Source of the DNA: Cornus controversa
Lineage: Eukaryota > Streptophyta > Magnoliopsida > Cornales > Cornaceae
Direction of reading: 5' to 3'
Assembly: GCA_026545225.1 (NCBI GenBank)
Contig: CM048845.1
Coordinates: forward strand, 100,312,033-100,376,032
Length of the DNA stretch: 64,000 bases
The notes under the pieces are model-generated. The model ran no database searches and was not told the origin of the DNA. It was given only the letters and a program-made list of their open reading frames with translations. The translations under genes and the position numbers were made by a program. This document shows, in pieces, positions 1 through 11,330 of this stretch. Positions within the stretch are counted from its first letter, which is position 1, and each line of letters opens with the position of its first letter.

Positions 1-366
1 TGGGGGGCACAGAAAAACTAGGTAGTTTCATAGTTAATGTAACATGTATACAATTTTTAAAAAAATATTAATACAAATAAATTGGAAAAAAAAAAAACTA
101 ATGCATAGTTCTCTTTTATATGAGTTGAGGTTTATGTGTTGATATAAAATTTTACAAAGATTATCTTTGTCACACACAGTGTTGGGAGGTAAAAACTAGA
201 GCTAGAAGAACTTCTACTATTATTTGCGTCAACCCAAACTTTTATCGGGAATATTCAAAATTTGATGTTAAAATTAAAAATGAAAAATAAAGAAAAAAAA
301 AATAAAAAATAGGAGTATAAAGTCCAAATTTCTTCTACTAGTTTTTAGTATGCTTTGTATTAGTAT
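1..366. repeat. Flank repeat R1, block A
   Basis: Non-coding sequence present again at 27812-28035, around 55085-56395 and at about 58695-58971. It always lies to the left of a UGT 3' end. Copies in block E carry a hAT fragment inserted at the cttgaggt motif; this copy and the block D copy do not, so this is the unoccupied form. The last bases (tattagtat) are the target of the MITE that follows. No coding potential was seen. Confidence 0.75.
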
Positions 367-675
367 GGTGTTGTTTGATAACTCAATTGAGCGCTTAATT
401 CTGAAGAGATTAATTACTTATTCAATTAAGTGCATTTGATAACGCAATTTGAATATTCTGAAAATGATAAGCACCGTTTAAAATGAAATAAAATTTTAAG
501 TGATAGGGACATCACTTATTACTGAATACTAAACGAGCTGAAAATTCAAAAAGATATCAAATTATATTTATTTTTTAATTAATTTATTTTTTAATTACTA
601 CTTAAAAACTTCAGCACTTAAAATTCAACTATTAAAATTTTCGGTACTTAATTTTCAGTTTTATCAAACAACACC
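367..675. mobile_element. MITE-1, block A copy
   Basis: A 309-bp element with a perfect 15-bp terminal inverted repeat, GGTGTTGTTTGATAA at the left and its complement at the right (661-675). It is flanked by TAT on both sides (364-366, 676-678), the probable target duplication. There is no ORF. A homologous full copy is at 28036-28328 and a right half at 23057-23169, each directly abutting an X-family LTR. The superfamily is uncertain; a 3-bp duplication fits PIF/Harbinger best but TAT is not the canonical trinucleotide. Confidence 0.8.
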
Positions 676-679
676 TATG

Positions 680-1835
680 TGTAAGTTACGCAGTGCGAAA
701 AAAGTTCAATTAATTTAGTGTGAAATGTTATTCCTTAGACCTAGAGGGAGATGAATAAGTCCTTTTGTCCAATTTTTACGATTGATTAATTTTTCACAAT
801 TATTAACAATAAAGCATCCAAACCAATTATAAAATAAATAAAGCAAGTAAGAAAAGTTAGAAATAGACACTAGAAATCTTACGTGAAAACTCCGAAAAGG
901 GAGAAGACCACGGAATGAGACAAAAGCCTCTAGAGAAATCAATCCACTATCTCGAAGTAAAGTACAACAAACTCTGTCTCAGACTCACACTCACTCCACT
1001 TTGATAATAATTTGATGCTGAACACCTCAAGCTTACTCTTACGACTCTACGTCTAATTGCCGTTGACTTCAGGATAACGTCACAATCCTTTCAGAAGGGT
1101 ATCTAGAAGAACACGAAACTTCTACGAACAAACTGTCCCTTCGTAGCGATTGTTTCTCCTTCCTTCCAAACGTATATAATTAATGTTGAATTAAAGAATC
1201 ACCACTGTTACACTGATCAAATTGTGTTGACTGATGATATATTTGAGAACCTCGTTGATCAGATTGAAAAGAGTATCACAACTTAAAACACTTTATGTGT
1301 GTACTCTCAAAAATATTTTCAGAACAAAGCTTCTCTTATAAATTTCTCTCTGATCCCCCAAAAACATCTTTTTTTATTCTGGATTGTTTCTCTCTAAAAA
1401 GCATAATTAAATTAAAGCACAAAGAGGTATTTATAAACATATAGAGTCCTAATATATCTTGAAAAACAAGTTAAAATTCGTACTAGGACTTCCCATAAGA
1501 TTTCAAACTAATATAGAAACAAAAATTGAATTAAACAAATTAGTTCACACATATCAACTAAGTGTGACCAGTTGCACTTTGCATGTTTTGAAAACTATAT
1601 AAATCTCGAGATATGTTGGACCATTTGTGAAGTGGGACTGGTTGGACTTTGCAAAAATTATATTTTTTTACTGAAAACTCATTTTTCTAAGTCCTGAGAT
1701 CTCTCATACTTCAAACATAGTGTCCTTACCCTCATACTTGTGTTAATTGATATTTCTCATCAGATTGAAGGCATCTAGACACTTTCTCTTTAGCTTCATT
1801 GACCAAGACATAAGATTGAACACCAATTACAACTC
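680..1835 (-). mobile_element. Solo LTR, copia-like family X, block A (split)
   Basis: First part of an X-family LTR; the last 30 bases are at 6328-6357, separated by the Y gypsy insertion. It starts TGTAAG and its far end is followed by GTATG (6358-6362). The same GTATG preceded the LTR before the MITE split it from the flank, so the 5-bp duplication identifies a solo LTR. It aligns by eye along its length with the LTR at 45471-46653, which is followed by a primer-binding site and gag; that sets the minus orientation. No internal region remains. Confidence 0.8.
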
Positions 1836-2075
1836 TGATGAAGCAGAAATTCAACCCGAGCTGCTCAAACGCCAACTTGTAAAAGGACAATAGAAGGGTA
1901 ATTGAAAAGACACCGGTGTGGTGCCAGCCAACTCTCCCCGACGCTCAAGTCAGATATCAGAAAGGCTTGTTGAAGCTAGAAAGGCAATCAGATGGTATTA
2001 ATTGCGTACCTGATATATGTACCGTCTCTGTATTAATTGCAATGGGCACTCAGATGTTCAGTTCCTCTTTCTATT
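1836..2075 (-). repeat. Truncated 3' LTR of Y element, block A
   Basis: Matches the terminal two thirds of the 5' LTR at 5963-6322, including the stretch around attaattgcgtacctg just downstream of the TATA-like region. The first part of U3 is missing and protease-coding sequence joins directly to mid-LTR. The right boundary is approximate. Confidence 0.7.
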
Positions 2076-2159
2076 CCACCACCAAACCCTCGATACTCAA
2101 AGTTTCTGGTACTTTCTTTTTGTTCAGGGACGTGGCACAACATTTTTGGGCAGTGACAT

Positions 2160-2640
2160 GATCTCCTCTTAGCTCCCCAATGCCATAGTCAGTGAGAACC
2201 GAACAATGAGATGATAGGTGGAGGTCATTGCTCTCATGGCATTTAACGTGGCTCTTTCTAAAATGACATTGTAAGTAGTTGGACAGTGTATACAATGTAG
2301 AAGGTCATCATCTTAGTGACTTGCTTTGGACTTATACCAGTAATGATTGGAAGGTCAACAATACAGAGTGAAAAAAGTTTCTCTCCTGAAAATCCAACAA
2401 ATGGGGATTTAGTATGCTTGAGTCTTTCCCTACCAATCCTCATTTGGTCAAAGGCCCCTACAAACAGGATGCCAGCGGAACTGTTGTTGTTAATCAGTAC
2501 TTTCCTAATTGTGAAATTAGCGATAATCAGCATAACCACAAGGGCATCATCATGTGGTTTCTGAACTCCCCTTGCATCAGCCTCCGAGAAAGTTATAATT
2601 TGATCATCTAGCTAGGGGTGCTTGGTGGGCACTTAACTTA
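2160..2640 (-). pseudogene. Gypsy aspartic protease fragment (Y, block A)
   Basis: Minus-strand reading gives a retroviral-type protease: a flap-side segment, then the active-site region VLIN-N-NSSAGIL (about 2460-2500), followed by a conserved region containing QVTKM. In active plant gypsy proteases the catalytic triplet begins with Asp (DNG-type); here it is Asn, and the usual Gly is also changed. Stops and frame changes break the frame near 2258. The copy in block D has the same Asp to Asn change. It should be catalytically dead. Confidence 0.75.
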
Positions 2641-2939
2641 CTTCACTCACTTCACAAAAACTTCTGATTTTACTTACGTGTGCCTTGTGAGTGGCCTTGG
2701 ATTCTCCGCCGCCTACAAGTTTACCCGAGATAACTTTAATTTCCCCCAATGGGGGATCTCTTCGAGTGTTGTCATCTTTATCATCCCGCAGTCGATTTTG
2801 CGCCATCCTCTCATCTCCGACCACAAATATATGCAATTTGCCTCTACGAATCAAACTTTCAATCTGCTTTTTCAAGTCTATGCACTTATCTGTACCGTGC
2901 CCATGGTCGTGATAAAATCTACAATACTTGTTGTGAGAC

Positions 2940-3964
2940 CTCTTGAAGAGATCAGTTCTTAATTTTGGGGGTCATGTCACTGCAATTCCATCTTGGATGT
3001 GGAAGAGGATTTGGCTTATTGACATGTTTAAAGGGTTAAAGTTGAATCCCTTATCACGATGCGATGATTTATCGCTTTGTTCCCATAACGTCCTGTCATA
3101 CTTAGGGTCTCTCTCCTCTTTGTTGGGCTGTCCTCCCCTTTTTCTGTCCGTTTTCTTGTCACCATCTCCTTTTTCACTCAGCATATCAAGGGCATCCTCT
3201 GCATTCATGTACTCTTGGGCTTTCATAAGTAGCTCGGACATGCTTTTTGGAGAATGTTTGAAAATTAAGTATAAGAATTTTGAGGGCATCAGCCCCCATG
3301 AATGTAGTGACCGTTACCTTGTCGTCCAAAGCATTGGCTTGCAACATCTCCATGTTAAAATGGTTGATGCAGTCTCGCAGTGATGTCTCACATTCAGGAG
3401 GTAGGTGGCAGGCTTTATATGCATTCGGGCAGCGATGAAGTTGCTAACAAACAAACGGCTCAGCTATTTGAAAGAATGTATAGACACAGGCTTCAAACTG
3501 TTAAACCATGACCGAGCAAAACTTTTTAATGTAGTGGGAAAGGCTCTACACATGATTGCATCTGGTACTCCTTGGAGATACTTATGAGCCTTGTAGGTCT
3601 CCAAATGATCTAGCGGGTCCTTGGTCTCGTCAAAGTTTTCAAGGGTGGACATCTTGAACGTGTTGGGCAGAGGATAGTTCATTACCTCAGTAAAAAAAGG
3701 GAGGTTGGTTTGCTAGACCATATCCTCCACTGTACAAGGCATTTCCCCTTAATGGCATGGGCCATGCTCTCCACATTTGCTCTAAGATCCTGCATCTTCG
3801 TGTCATAATAGGCAGCTTCCCTTGGATGCCCTGAATCTCCGTGAGTACGAGCCCTAAACCTCGAATCCACCTCGGCACGAGCTCTCTTAGGAAGGACTAG
3901 GTGAATGAGATTTATCCCTTCTCGATCGCTTCTAACTCGACTCTGGGTTGCGTCATCCATCAAA
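2940..3964 (-). pseudogene. Gypsy gag fragment (Y, block A)
   Basis: Several minus-strand segments together resemble plant gypsy gag. An N-terminal charged region lies at 3682-3963, the retrotransposon gag core with PLPNTFKM, KDPLDHLETYKA and AIMCRAFPTTLK at 3464-3682, and a C-terminal Lys/Arg/Asp-rich part with SMSELLMKAQEYMNAEDA at 2972-3289. Gag would package element RNA into cytoplasmic particles. Stops and frame changes separate the segments, so no full Gag can be made. Confidence 0.82.
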
Positions 3965-4052
3965 ACTTCAGTTTTTGCCCAGTCTCATCCCCTTCCAAAT
4001 CAACCAACATAAGGTGACTCAACAATGGCACCTATGGTACGGGAGAGAGGCA

Positions 4053-5570
4053 TGATTCGTGTGTGAGTGTGACTCAAAAAGTATATCAATTAAAAATTTT
4101 CACACTTCGCAATAGAACGAATTCTTTGCAGAATAGGGTTATCGAAAGGGGTATCGTACCTCAGGGATTATGGTCTGATGAGTTGGAATACTGAATTAAT
4201 TCTAATTAAATTTATAAAAAAAAATTCTGATTTTTAAACTAAACTAATTAAAAAGATAAAATAAAATAAAATAAAGTAAATAGATAATGAAGATAATATG
4301 AGAGAAATTTAGGGTGTTTGACTTCACCACTAACTCCACAATCAATGGTCAATTGAATCAACTATGGGGAATTACATCATGCATAAGTGGTATCGGTGGC
4401 TACAAGCTCACATTCATCCGTCAAGAAGAGAACATACGATTAAGGCTAAGCCATGGACTATATTCGATTGGCATGAGCCATCTGCCTAACTACTCTAATC
4501 TAAGGTGCAATATGATTCATCTTCTCTAGGCATAATCCATCAAAGCTCTTAACAATATATTCAGTGATTACCATTGTGTAATAATCGCTCTCATAATCAC
4601 AGAAAACAAGAGAGATTAAGTTCAATAATAACAACTAAATATCTAAGACAAGATAAGAAATCATTGAGATTGAATTTACAAGACTTTTATTACTCAATTC
4701 TATAATAAGAATCCTCTGAATTACACAATCTATGCATGTATATAAAGGTCCCTAATAATTAAAATAATCAAACCATTGATGCTTTGTTAGGGCTATATCA
4801 AAACTCTAGTGGATGAACTAACCGCTCATGGTAGAAGAAGAAGCTTCAACTGTTGAGGAAGAAGACATCATCTTTCTGAATTACGCGTCTGACTTCGTTC
4901 TCCAATGGCTCTGCAAATATGTTTCTGTTCTCTTCTCAGCCCTCTCAGACAGACTCTCCAATCTCTGTAATCTTTCATCTCCCCAAACTCAGCCTCCAAG
5001 TCTTCACTTTATTCCCCAAGAGAATACACCAAAGTCCTAATCCAATTAGGAATAAATTAGGGTTTCCCGCAGCACTAATCAGGTGGGTTTTTCCTGCTGA
5101 CTTCGGCCCAACTTTTGACCCACTAGAAGTTCGATTTACGAAATTTTTGTGAAATACAAAAGTGTACAGAATCAAATTTCGTTCAACCTTAAGTGAAAAT
5201 TATGTCAATTTGAGGCTCAAAAATAAGAATTTTGGTCCGTTTTCCAAAACGGGATTAAGACTGTATTATGCGCAGATTTGGGCTTCAGGCCCAAAACCTT
5301 CTTAAGCAGCTGTAATTCTCTTGGACCTCTTCCTTGGGCTGAATTGAGTTAAAATAAATGGTTGAATTATTCTCCTTGGTGTAGGCTTCATCTAACCATC
5401 TTGGATGTCTTCTTTAAAAGCCCAAAAGCTTGGTTTTAACTGAAATAATCATTAAGGCCCTGAAAATATAGAAAACACTGAAACGAAGTAAAATCACAAA
5501 ATAATCTATCACTAAAAGAATAGAATACATAAGTTAAAAGGCTAGAATGCGTAACATTCAACGCCTATCA
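4053..5570. mobile_element. Solo LTR inside Y element (family V)
   Basis: A 1518-bp insertion that starts TGATTCG and ends GCCTATCA (TG...CA). It is flanked by perfect AGGCA duplications (4048-4052, 5571-5575). The block D copy of Y lacks it, which confirms both ends and shows insertion after the A/D duplication. There is no coding potential; short ORFs here are chance. Family not assigned: as TG...CA holds on both strands, orientation is undetermined, though the complement (TGATAGGCGTTG start) resembles gypsy-type LTRs. Confidence 0.85.
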
Positions 5571-5575
5571 AGGCA

Positions 5576-5939
5576 TTGCGGGATTGTCACATGTTGCTGG
5601 AGTACCTGAGTTAGACTTTGATTCAAGTTCTGGACTTAGTATTCCAACGTTGCAACACGTACCCAGTCATTTGGGACTCCGGGGCGTGCCCTGGGAAAGT
5701 CTTTTTGACCAGGGGGCTGCATACCTCATTCTCTTTCCATCGACAAATTGTGACAGGGAAGGTCCGGGGCAGCTTGCGGATCTTGTCCTGCAGGAAGGTC
5801 CTGCCTGGAAAGAAATTCCTGCCTAACTGGAAGATTGTGGCCAATAGAAGGGTCCTGCTCGATTGTAGTCTCAAGTCCAGGTCATAGGTGCATCATGCTT
5901 TGTATGTGCTTTGGGTAGAATAGTCATGTTCGTGACAGT
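5576..5939 (-). other. Leader or N-terminal gag region of Y, degenerate
   Basis: Between the primer-binding-like site and the solo LTR insertion. The sequence is also present in block D (31730-32040). It is low in stops on the minus strand (open 5623-5874) but encodes nothing I recognise. I treat it as element leader. Confidence 0.5.
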
Positions 5940-5962
5940 CTTTTCCCACAGACAACGCCAAC
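5940..5962 (-). other. Primer-binding site of Y element, block A
   Basis: Immediately inside the 5' LTR on the minus strand is GTTGGCGTTGTCTGTGGGAA. It resembles the GGCGCCGTCTGTGGGAA motif that follows 5' LTRs in many plant gypsy elements and fixes the element's orientation. Confidence 0.65.
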
Positions 5963-6322
5963 TGATGAAGCAGAAATCCACCCCGAGTTAGTCAAATGCC
6001 AACAGGTAAAAGGACAAGAGAAGAGTAATTGGAAGGACACTAGCGTGGTGTCGGTTGACTCTCCTCCGATGCTCAAGTCAAATATCGAAAAGGATTGTTA
6101 AAGCTAGAAAGGCATTCAGATGGTATTAATTGCTACCTTGTATATAGATCGTGTCTGTATTTATAGCAGTCAAATGAGATCGTGTCTTACTAAGAGACTG
6201 GATGTTCAATTCCCTAGACTCTAGGATAAAAAAATCTTGGTCAAAGTATACTTTTTTTTCACGTCACCTTAGTCTCAACTTTCAATTTATACGGGTCACA
6301 ATTGGAATCAAATAATCTATCA
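5963..6322 (-). repeat. 5' LTR of Y element, block A
   Basis: 360 bp; on the minus strand it starts TGATAGA and ends CTTCATCA. A TATA-like motif (ctataaataca) lies mid-LTR at about 6155-6170. The solo LTR on the plus strand at 50546-50914 belongs to the same or a sister family and has the same ends. Confidence 0.82.
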
Positions 6323-6446
6323 AACTCTATGCCAACATACAATTATATATTTTCAAGGTATGCCAACATGACATTACAAGTAGAAATGTTCATAATTTTC
6401 ATTTACAAAATTGTGCAAGGAAGATATAAGAATAACAAAACAAAAA

Positions 6447-8306
6447 TCATCCCTTAATTTGTTCGATGAAGTTATTGAAATTCTTGAATGATCCACCTTC
6501 ACTGATACACTTTCTACCCAATTCCATCATCTGCACTGCATTTGCTCTTATACTGCCATCAGACAGCAACATTTCCATCTGTCTCTTTATCTCATGCCTT
6601 GAGATGATCCCATTTCCCTCTGGATTCAATCCTACACCCACCTTCCAAACTTCACAAATGTAGCTCTTATTGAGAAACTGATCTGCATAGTAAGGCCAAC
6701 ACAGAAAGGGCACACCCATGCTTAGACCCTCTATGGTTGAGTTCCAACCGCAATGGGTTAGAAAGCAAGCAATAGAAGGGTGAGCCAATACTTTCTCCTG
6801 AGGTGCCCATTTGACTATCTTTACATGATCAGCAACTCTCTCCAAGAACCCATCAGGGAATCTATAAACAAGCCCATCAGTGAGGTCTGATCTCACAACC
6901 CACAAGATTGGTTGTGCTAGCAATTCAAGTCCTAGTGCTAGTTCTTCAAATTGTTGAGCACTGAAGATTGTTGTGCTGCCAAACGAGACATATATGACCG
7001 ATTTGGCAGGGTGTGCATCGAGCCAGGTTAAACAAGTTGAGTCCTCAGGCCAAAAGTTTCCTGTGGATTGCCCAAGATCATCACTTGACAGTAATGGACC
7101 GATAGATAGGAGGTTTGGGATCAATTTGCAAGCCAAAGGCTCAAGCTCATTGAATGAGTTGCAAAGAAGCCAATTTGAAGTTTTGGCAGCTTCAATGGCG
7201 GACATCGTTACTGCAAATGCCACCTTTTGTGTGGCTGGGTCGTCCGGGCAATTCCATGTAAAATCAGCAGTATTCATGACAGGCAAGTCCGGTGACAAAC
7301 GGATCATCTCATTTTTCAAGGCAGTTCCTATCAAAAAAGAAATCAAATAAGTACATAAATTGAAGCAAGAATAAATGCTAGTTTTGTTAAATTAATTTTG
7401 TGGATTGTTTGCTTTTGTACAAGTATGTTTTAGCCTCTGATTGGTTCTTGACAACTACTATGAGGGAAAGGAACAGAAAATGCATCTCTATGCATACATG
7501 ATTGTTTTCCTTTCCATTCCTTCCTTTTCCCTGATAATCAAAAGATCCTCAAAACATTCAAAGAACTTGAACCAATTGAATATTAAACAACTTGAAACTC
7601 AAAACAGTGATTCGTCCAGCTTTAGGCCTTTTACATGGGATCACTTGCTGTTGCTGTCAAATCTTAGGGAAATCTTTGCTCTCTCTCTCTCACACACACA
7701 CAGTCACATCTAGCAGTATTTTGTTCTCTAAGAAGTAAAATTGGATGGTCTAACCACAAGATTACATTAAGACTAAACTATTTGTCCTGTTAAAGAAGAG
7801 TGAGAATAGAATGTACCATCATTATCAATTACTGCAGCCTCAATCAGCTTTGGAATGTGGAGACCACAGGCAAAGGCTGTCACTGATAAAGGCCAAAGCA
7901 TGGCATGCTTGATTCCCATCTTTTGAGCGATTCCTAGAGCCCATGAGACTGGCAGATCAGCAATGACACAAGTGATGTGTTCATCATCATCACTTGATGA
8001 ATTGATCTTGTTAATCAGGTCCTCCAAATGACCAGGCATGACTTTCAGAATAGATTCACTCAGCTTTGTCAAATCTTTTCGATCATCCCCTGGTTCAAGT
8101 CCATCAGGGATCGATACCATCTCAATCCGGTTTTGCTCTTCACCCTTCTCCCGCGATGCTGCCAAGATTACATCATGTATGAACTCTGTGTTAACAAATG
8201 TAACCTTGACACCGCGATCAGCAATCCGTTGTGAAAGCTTCATGAGGGCCCGTACATGGCCTTGTGCAGGGGCTGCCACAGCTAGCACATGCGTTCGCTT
8301 GCCCAT
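6447..8306 (-). CDS. UGT83A: UDP-glycosyltransferase, UGT83A-like, copy 1 (apparently intact)
   Basis: Exon 1 is 8306-7817 and exon 2 is 7327-6447, separated by a 489-bp phase-1 intron (donor G^GTACAT, acceptor GATAG^GAACTG). The joined frame is 456 aa, close to the roughly 460 aa usual for the family. The start is the ATG of MGKRTHVLAV; an in-frame upstream codon lies in the AT microsatellite and is rejected. The catalytic His is H17 in PAQGH, its Asp partner D117 in CVIAD. The 44-residue plant donor-sugar box spans 337-380 and ends DQ, typical of UDP-glucose users; HCGWNS and E363 are present. There is no signal peptide, so it is likely a cytosolic small-molecule glucosyltransferase. The acceptor cannot be read from sequence. 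This is the only copy without a visible lesion. Confidence 0.93.
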
Positions 8307-8336
8307 GATTTCTGGTAACACTTCTACAATCTGCTT

Positions 8337-8373
<37 letters not shown>

Positions 8374-8495
8374 AGTTGGATCACTTTGTTAATCTAAATA
8401 TCTTTCGATGCACTTGAGATATTTTCGCTTGATGGTGACTACTCGTTGAAATATCTTTCAATGCAATTGATATTTTTTCTCTTTCAATGCACTTG

Positions 8496-8525
<30 letters not shown>
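8307..8525. promoter_or_regulatory. Immediate upstream region of UGT copy 1, AT-rich
   Basis: Short 5' leader, then an AT dinucleotide run (8340-8367), then a sequence (about 8420-8487) that is one arm of an inverted repeat whose other arm is at 9271-9335, then a second AT run. The ancestral upstream block R2 is found only from about 10624. Any TATA box would be hidden in the AT runs, so I cannot place a transcription start. Confidence 0.45.
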
Positions 8526-8527
<2 letters not shown>

Positions 8528-9234
8528 GACAATACTTAAGTCCAACTCCATGGCAAGTAAGTTGGTTCTCCTGAATTATGTGGCCTAATAAAAGTGTAAC
8601 ACGTGTCTAAAGGAAAAAAATTTTAAAAATGGGTATTACTCATTTTTTACGGGTTAAATCGAATGACAATACATCTTAACATTCGTCATTGTTAAACTTC
8701 CCACAAATTTGATACAACAAAATTCAAATTACCATATCCAAAAGTGACATAGATCTAATCAAATTTAAATATAAAGATGAATAGATTAAGAAGAGACCAG
8801 GATGTTACATATATATATATATAGAAATATATATTAATTGTTACAAAAATACCATAGATATATATATCGTGTATATATACAGTATTGTTACAAAAATACA
8901 TATGGATAAATGTATATTAATGACGAAAGAGAGAGATAAAGATGTGAGAGAAATACAATTTCAATGAAAACGAGAGAGAGAGAGAGATACACACATGAGA
9001 GAGAGTTTGTTGCAGATGAAAAAGAGCAAGAGAGAAATATAAATGAGAAAGATTGTTGCAGATGAGAGAATCTAGTTCGGATTATGGGTTAACCGGTTAA
9101 AAAAATAGATTTGTTTCATTCGTAACTTCTTTTAATATTTTTATAAATTTGGAACATATGTCACACTTTTATTGAGCCACATCACGTAGGAGAACTAACT
9201 TGGTTCGCATAGGGTTGGATCCAAGTATTATCCA
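8526..9234. mobile_element. Mutator-like MITE upstream of UGT copy 1
   Basis: A 709-bp element with long imperfect terminal inverted repeats of about 80 bp; the left end TGGACAATACTT matches the complement of the right end AAGTATTATCCA, and similarity continues through GTTCTCCT and AATAAAAGTGT. The flanks TATATATTT (8517-8525) and TATAGTTTT (9235-9243) agree at 7 of 9 bases, a decayed 9-bp duplication as expected for Mutator-type elements. There is no ORF. It sits inside the loop of the 8420/9335 inverted repeat. Confidence 0.72.
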
Positions 9235-9335
9235 TATAGTTTTATGTTTGTTTGTTCGATGAAGTGAAAAAATATCAAGTGCATTAAAAGATATTTCAAC
9301 GAGTAGTCACCATCAAGTGAAAATATTCAAAACGG

Positions 9336-10071
9336 ACAATATCATATCATTAGGTGGAGCGGACTCTTACATTTTATTGATTATCTTTTCATCATTTACC
9401 TTTTTATTTTGAACAAAAAAAGTATAAGTTGCTTTAATTATTACCTAAAGCTCATCTTTATTGATCATCTTTAATTTTGTTTCTTTTGAACGAACTACTT
9501 CTAAGCAAGTAAATTTCAATTCAGAGAATTTTTATATATAATTTATCAATGTAGTTTAGAATTCTTTCTTAAACTTCAAAAATATGCAAACCAAAATTTC
9601 TAACTTATTATATATATATATATTTTTCCATCTAACTTATTATATTCAATATATTTGATATCTACTAACCGCAAATATATATACCAAAGGGTGGTTGTAG
9701 TATAGTTGTACTTCCTCATCTACTAAAATAGAAGGTCGGAGAAGTGTTCCTTGCCAAAGTTTAAAAAAAACACATGTAAATATATTATTTACATTGATTT
9801 TTTAATTTGTTTAAAATAATTTGACTTTTTTAAAAAATTAATTTATATATAACACATCTATGGGGCATCTTTTTTATGAACACTCTTACACTATAGATAG
9901 TTGATTTGTTTTTTGTGCATTTTTTTAGCTTGGCAATTGGCATGCATCAATGGACTTTCACTTTATCTCTCCCAATTTCAATTTTTTTCATTATTATTAT
10001 TTTTCTACCAACCACGTGAACCTTATATGAGAGTGTTGCAATGCATTAGATTCCATTCTAATGCTAATGTG

Positions 10072-10108
<37 letters not shown>

Positions 10109-10560
10109 AATGTGATATATGGATCTTCACATTCAAATCCTGGATTGAATTAAGGATAAATAAGATCAAGCTTTGAATTGATTTTGCTTCCCAATTTCTA
10201 TTTTACTGATTTCATGCTGCCAAACACCGTTACATCGTGTAGCAATGCATTAGATATGTTCAAATTAAAAATAAAATAAAATTACATATGAGGTTAACAT
10301 TGAGTTACGGTGAACGTGAACTCAATATCATTAGAGCTGCGAAGGTGAGTGTACTCATTGTATTTCTTTATTTATTATAATTTTAATTAATTTTTTTTAT
10401 TTCATCTTTGAAGAAATAGAGAATAATGAGATGCGTGGTCATTGTTTTTTTTTTTTTGTAAACAATAACTAATACAAATAATGTTTTGTAACATTTGTTT
10501 ATTGGCACATTGATTATATGAATCAATTTCTATTTCAGTTTAACAACTCTTTTTTTCATA
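9336..10560. other. Non-coding, AT-rich, with GA microsatellite
   Basis: No gene seen. It holds a GA run at about 10075-10104. It is not shared with blocks C or D and so belongs to the insertion that separates UGT copy 1 from its R2 block. Confidence 0.5.
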
Positions 10561-10588
10561 GTGTCATGGGCACGGACAATACGCTAGT
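10561..10588 (+). mobile_element. Possible Helitron 3' terminus
   Basis: A short hairpin (GTGTC, loop ATG, GGCAC) is followed after about 13 bases by CTAG (10584-10587) and T, then a GT/AT microsatellite. A similar sequence in reverse orientation is at 34698-34722, also beside GT/AT runs. The 5' end was not found. Confidence 0.35.
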
Positions 10589-10623
10589 GTGTGTGTGTGT
10601 ATATATATATATATGTATGTATG

Positions 10624-11330
10624 TATTTTGCTTGATGAAGGGAAAATATATGCGCAACTCAAGTGCATTGAAAGATATTTCAACGAGTCATCACCAAATT
10701 TACGAAGTTCTTTTAGAACTTTTTGTTCAACGGCCTTTTGTTAGATCACTATTGCATATTTTGGCTTCAATTTATTTTTTTTCACCTTAATGATGAGATG
10801 CTACTGTTGATAGATCAACAGATGAATGCACTTCTCAAACTATAAGTTTCATATAAGACGTAAAGAAAGAGAATAGAAACAAGCTTTTAGTATCAACAAG
10901 TTGGTTCACAAGCTTGCTAATGGCATCTTTCTTCAATAGCACCAAAATATTATTTTCTCTATGTGAAAAAATAATAAACAGAGAAAGATATCCTTCTAGT
11001 GTTTAATTATTTATTTATCTCTTTCACCTGTCAATTCTATTCCGTGACACTTTCGGAGTCTAGCTAAAGTTATTGAATTTTGATTATTGAATGCTGAAAG
11101 TATGGATCTTGGACTTTTTCCTCTGTATGTTTGTGCATGTATGTATTTAAGGTGCACATTTTTATAATTATTATTTCAAGTTTCAAATCCCTATTGAACA
11201 GGACAACACATGTAGCATGAGAATAAGCACCTAGCCTAAAATGTTTGTACCTTGCCGTTGTTTTTTTCGGTTCCCAAAGCGCTTGATTAAGGAGTTTCTT
11301 GTTCGTATATGATATCTTATCTTAGGCAGA
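10624..11330. promoter_or_regulatory. Conserved UGT upstream block R2, block A
   Basis: Matches 26518-27260 (block C, directly behind UGT copy 3) and 37895-39300 (block D). Because in block C it lies close to exon 1, it probably contains the ancestral promoter and 5' flank. In this block it begins 2.3 kb from the start codon of copy 1. No specific cis-element is assigned. Confidence 0.5.

Larger units (their letters stand above)
1836..6322 (-). mobile_element. Non-autonomous Ty3/gypsy element, family Y, block A
   Basis: LTR element on the minus strand bounded by a perfect 5-bp duplication AACTC (1831-1835 and 6323-6327). The order on the minus strand is 5' LTR (5963-6322), primer-binding-like site, leader, gag, protease and a shortened 3' LTR (1836 to about 2075). 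Reverse transcriptase, RNase H and integrase are absent, and the first part of the 3' LTR is lost with them. The block D copy (29493-32419) shows the same deletion at the same target, so deletion and insertion predate the duplication. A 1.5 kb solo LTR (4053-5570) interrupts only this copy. Confidence 0.88.

Noticed and set aside
2943-3383. 146-codon plus-strand frame
   Set aside because: Antisense to the Y gag region; the minus-strand reading has recognisable gag motifs, the plus strand none.
6973-7350. Open frame on the plus strand opposite UGT exon 2 (also at 24937-25299, 33115-33456, 57023-57412)
   Set aside because: It recurs only because exon 2 is repeated; it is the antisense shadow of a conserved coding exon and matches no protein family.
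7441-7713. 90-codon frame between the UGT exons (also 57490-57768)
   Set aside because: Lies in the UGT intron, on the opposite strand, and varies by indels between copies.
8307-8384. In-frame extension of UGT copy 1 upstream of MGKRTH
   Set aside because: It translates the AT microsatellite as alternating Tyr-Ile and is not conserved in other copies; the start at 8306 matches the family N-terminus.
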